Source of the DNA: Erigeron canadensis
Lineage: Eukaryota; Streptophyta; Magnoliopsida; Asterales; Asteraceae
NCBI RefSeq assembly: GCF_010389155.1
Contig: NC_057762.1
Span: 9,659,513-9,723,512 of the forward strand
DNA: 64,000 bases
Direction of reading: 5' to 3'
Shown here: positions 63,748 to 64,000 of the stretch, piece after piece
Layout of the letters: each line of letters opens with the position of its first letter
Numbering within the stretch: the stretch's first letter is position 1
Program-made: the position numbers and the translations under genes
Notes under the pieces: generated by a model
What the model saw: only the letters and a program-made list of their open reading frames with translations
Told to the model about the DNA's origin: nothing
Databases searched by the model: none

Positions 63748-64000
63748 GTTGGGTTTAATCTTTTAGATTTAAGTGGTTTTATTTTAGTTAGTATATGTCT
63801 TATTAAGTAAGTAGATTAAAGTTAGTATGTTTATTATGATTAGTAGTCAGCAAGTTATTTAGTAAGGTTAATCATGCTTTAAATAGTTAGATAATTGCAG
63901 AAAGTCAAGAAAGTTGACCGAGTCTTGTGGAGGAAAAGAACGTGGGAGAGTATGGCTAGAATTAGAAGAATGTGGGTTTGTCAGTTAGGTCTTTGTAAGG
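63748..64000 (+). repeat. Possible LTR start, cut by the window end
   Basis: TGTTGGGTTTAATCTTTTAG begins a stretch of LTR-like composition that runs off the window. There is no partner copy here. Confidence 0.2.

Overview
The window is nuclear DNA of a flowering plant, almost certainly a eudicot. It is AT-rich, its genes have introns, and most of it is retrotransposon and small-transposon sequence. The repeat types would fit the daisy family (Asteraceae), but that is a guess; nothing here proves the family. Only two loci look like intact host genes. Both encode NIN-like (NLP) RWP-RK/PB1 transcription factors: gene A on the minus strand (34409-39212, 715 residues) and gene B on the plus strand (52488-60785, 996 residues). 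Both have five exons with the same intron phases (1,0,0,1) and a 48-bp third exon. A third NLP relic (one exon with a stop) lies at 24724-25097.

Layout. 1-1422: a CACTA-type terminus and a UTR-like stretch with no clear gene. 1423-14824: a 13.4-kb Ty1/copia element on the minus strand, with near-identical LTRs, a 5-bp target duplication, a doubled primer-binding site, a gag-pol region with several breaks, and a long third ORF in the position where some copia elements carry an env-like ORF. 14825-17365: a small inverted-repeat element (MITE) and non-coding sequence. 17366-24168: a second copia element (minus strand) whose reverse transcriptase is split by a Tourist-like MITE and whose leader holds a second copy of the first MITE. 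27363-32623: a third, decayed copia element (plus strand) with a foreign solo LTR inside gag. 34409-39212: NLP gene A, with a 407-bp near-perfect hairpin in intron 2. 39595-40548: a Helitron-like element. 40820-45656: a solo LTR with a second solo LTR of the same family nested inside it; each has its own 5-bp target duplication. 47092-49838: two Helitron-like elements, one carrying a replication protein A-like exon. 50543-50980: a decayed PIF/Harbinger ORF1. 51597-52072: a fold-back element made of inverted arrays of a short repeat. 52488-60785: NLP gene B, whose introns hold a Helitron, two tRNA-type SINEs, a CACTA-like MITE and a TRIM. 60786-64000: fragments of unknown coding sequence plus short pieces resembling epsin and SEC31.

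How it works together. The two NLP genes are divergently oriented paralogues about 13 kb apart. The family couples nitrate status to transcription through an N-terminal GAF-like regulatory domain, a DNA-binding RWP-RK domain and a PB1 dimerisation domain. Gene B has an unusual expansion: the segment leading into and including the first half of its RWP-RK domain is present three times in tandem. Gene A keeps the overall architecture, but its RWP-RK signature and PB1 acidic loop are degenerate. The transposons are mostly dead. Several stops look like C-to-T changes at methylatable cytosines, as expected for silenced DNA. Exon boundaries were called by eye from splice consensus, reading frame and family similarity; no alignment or search was run.
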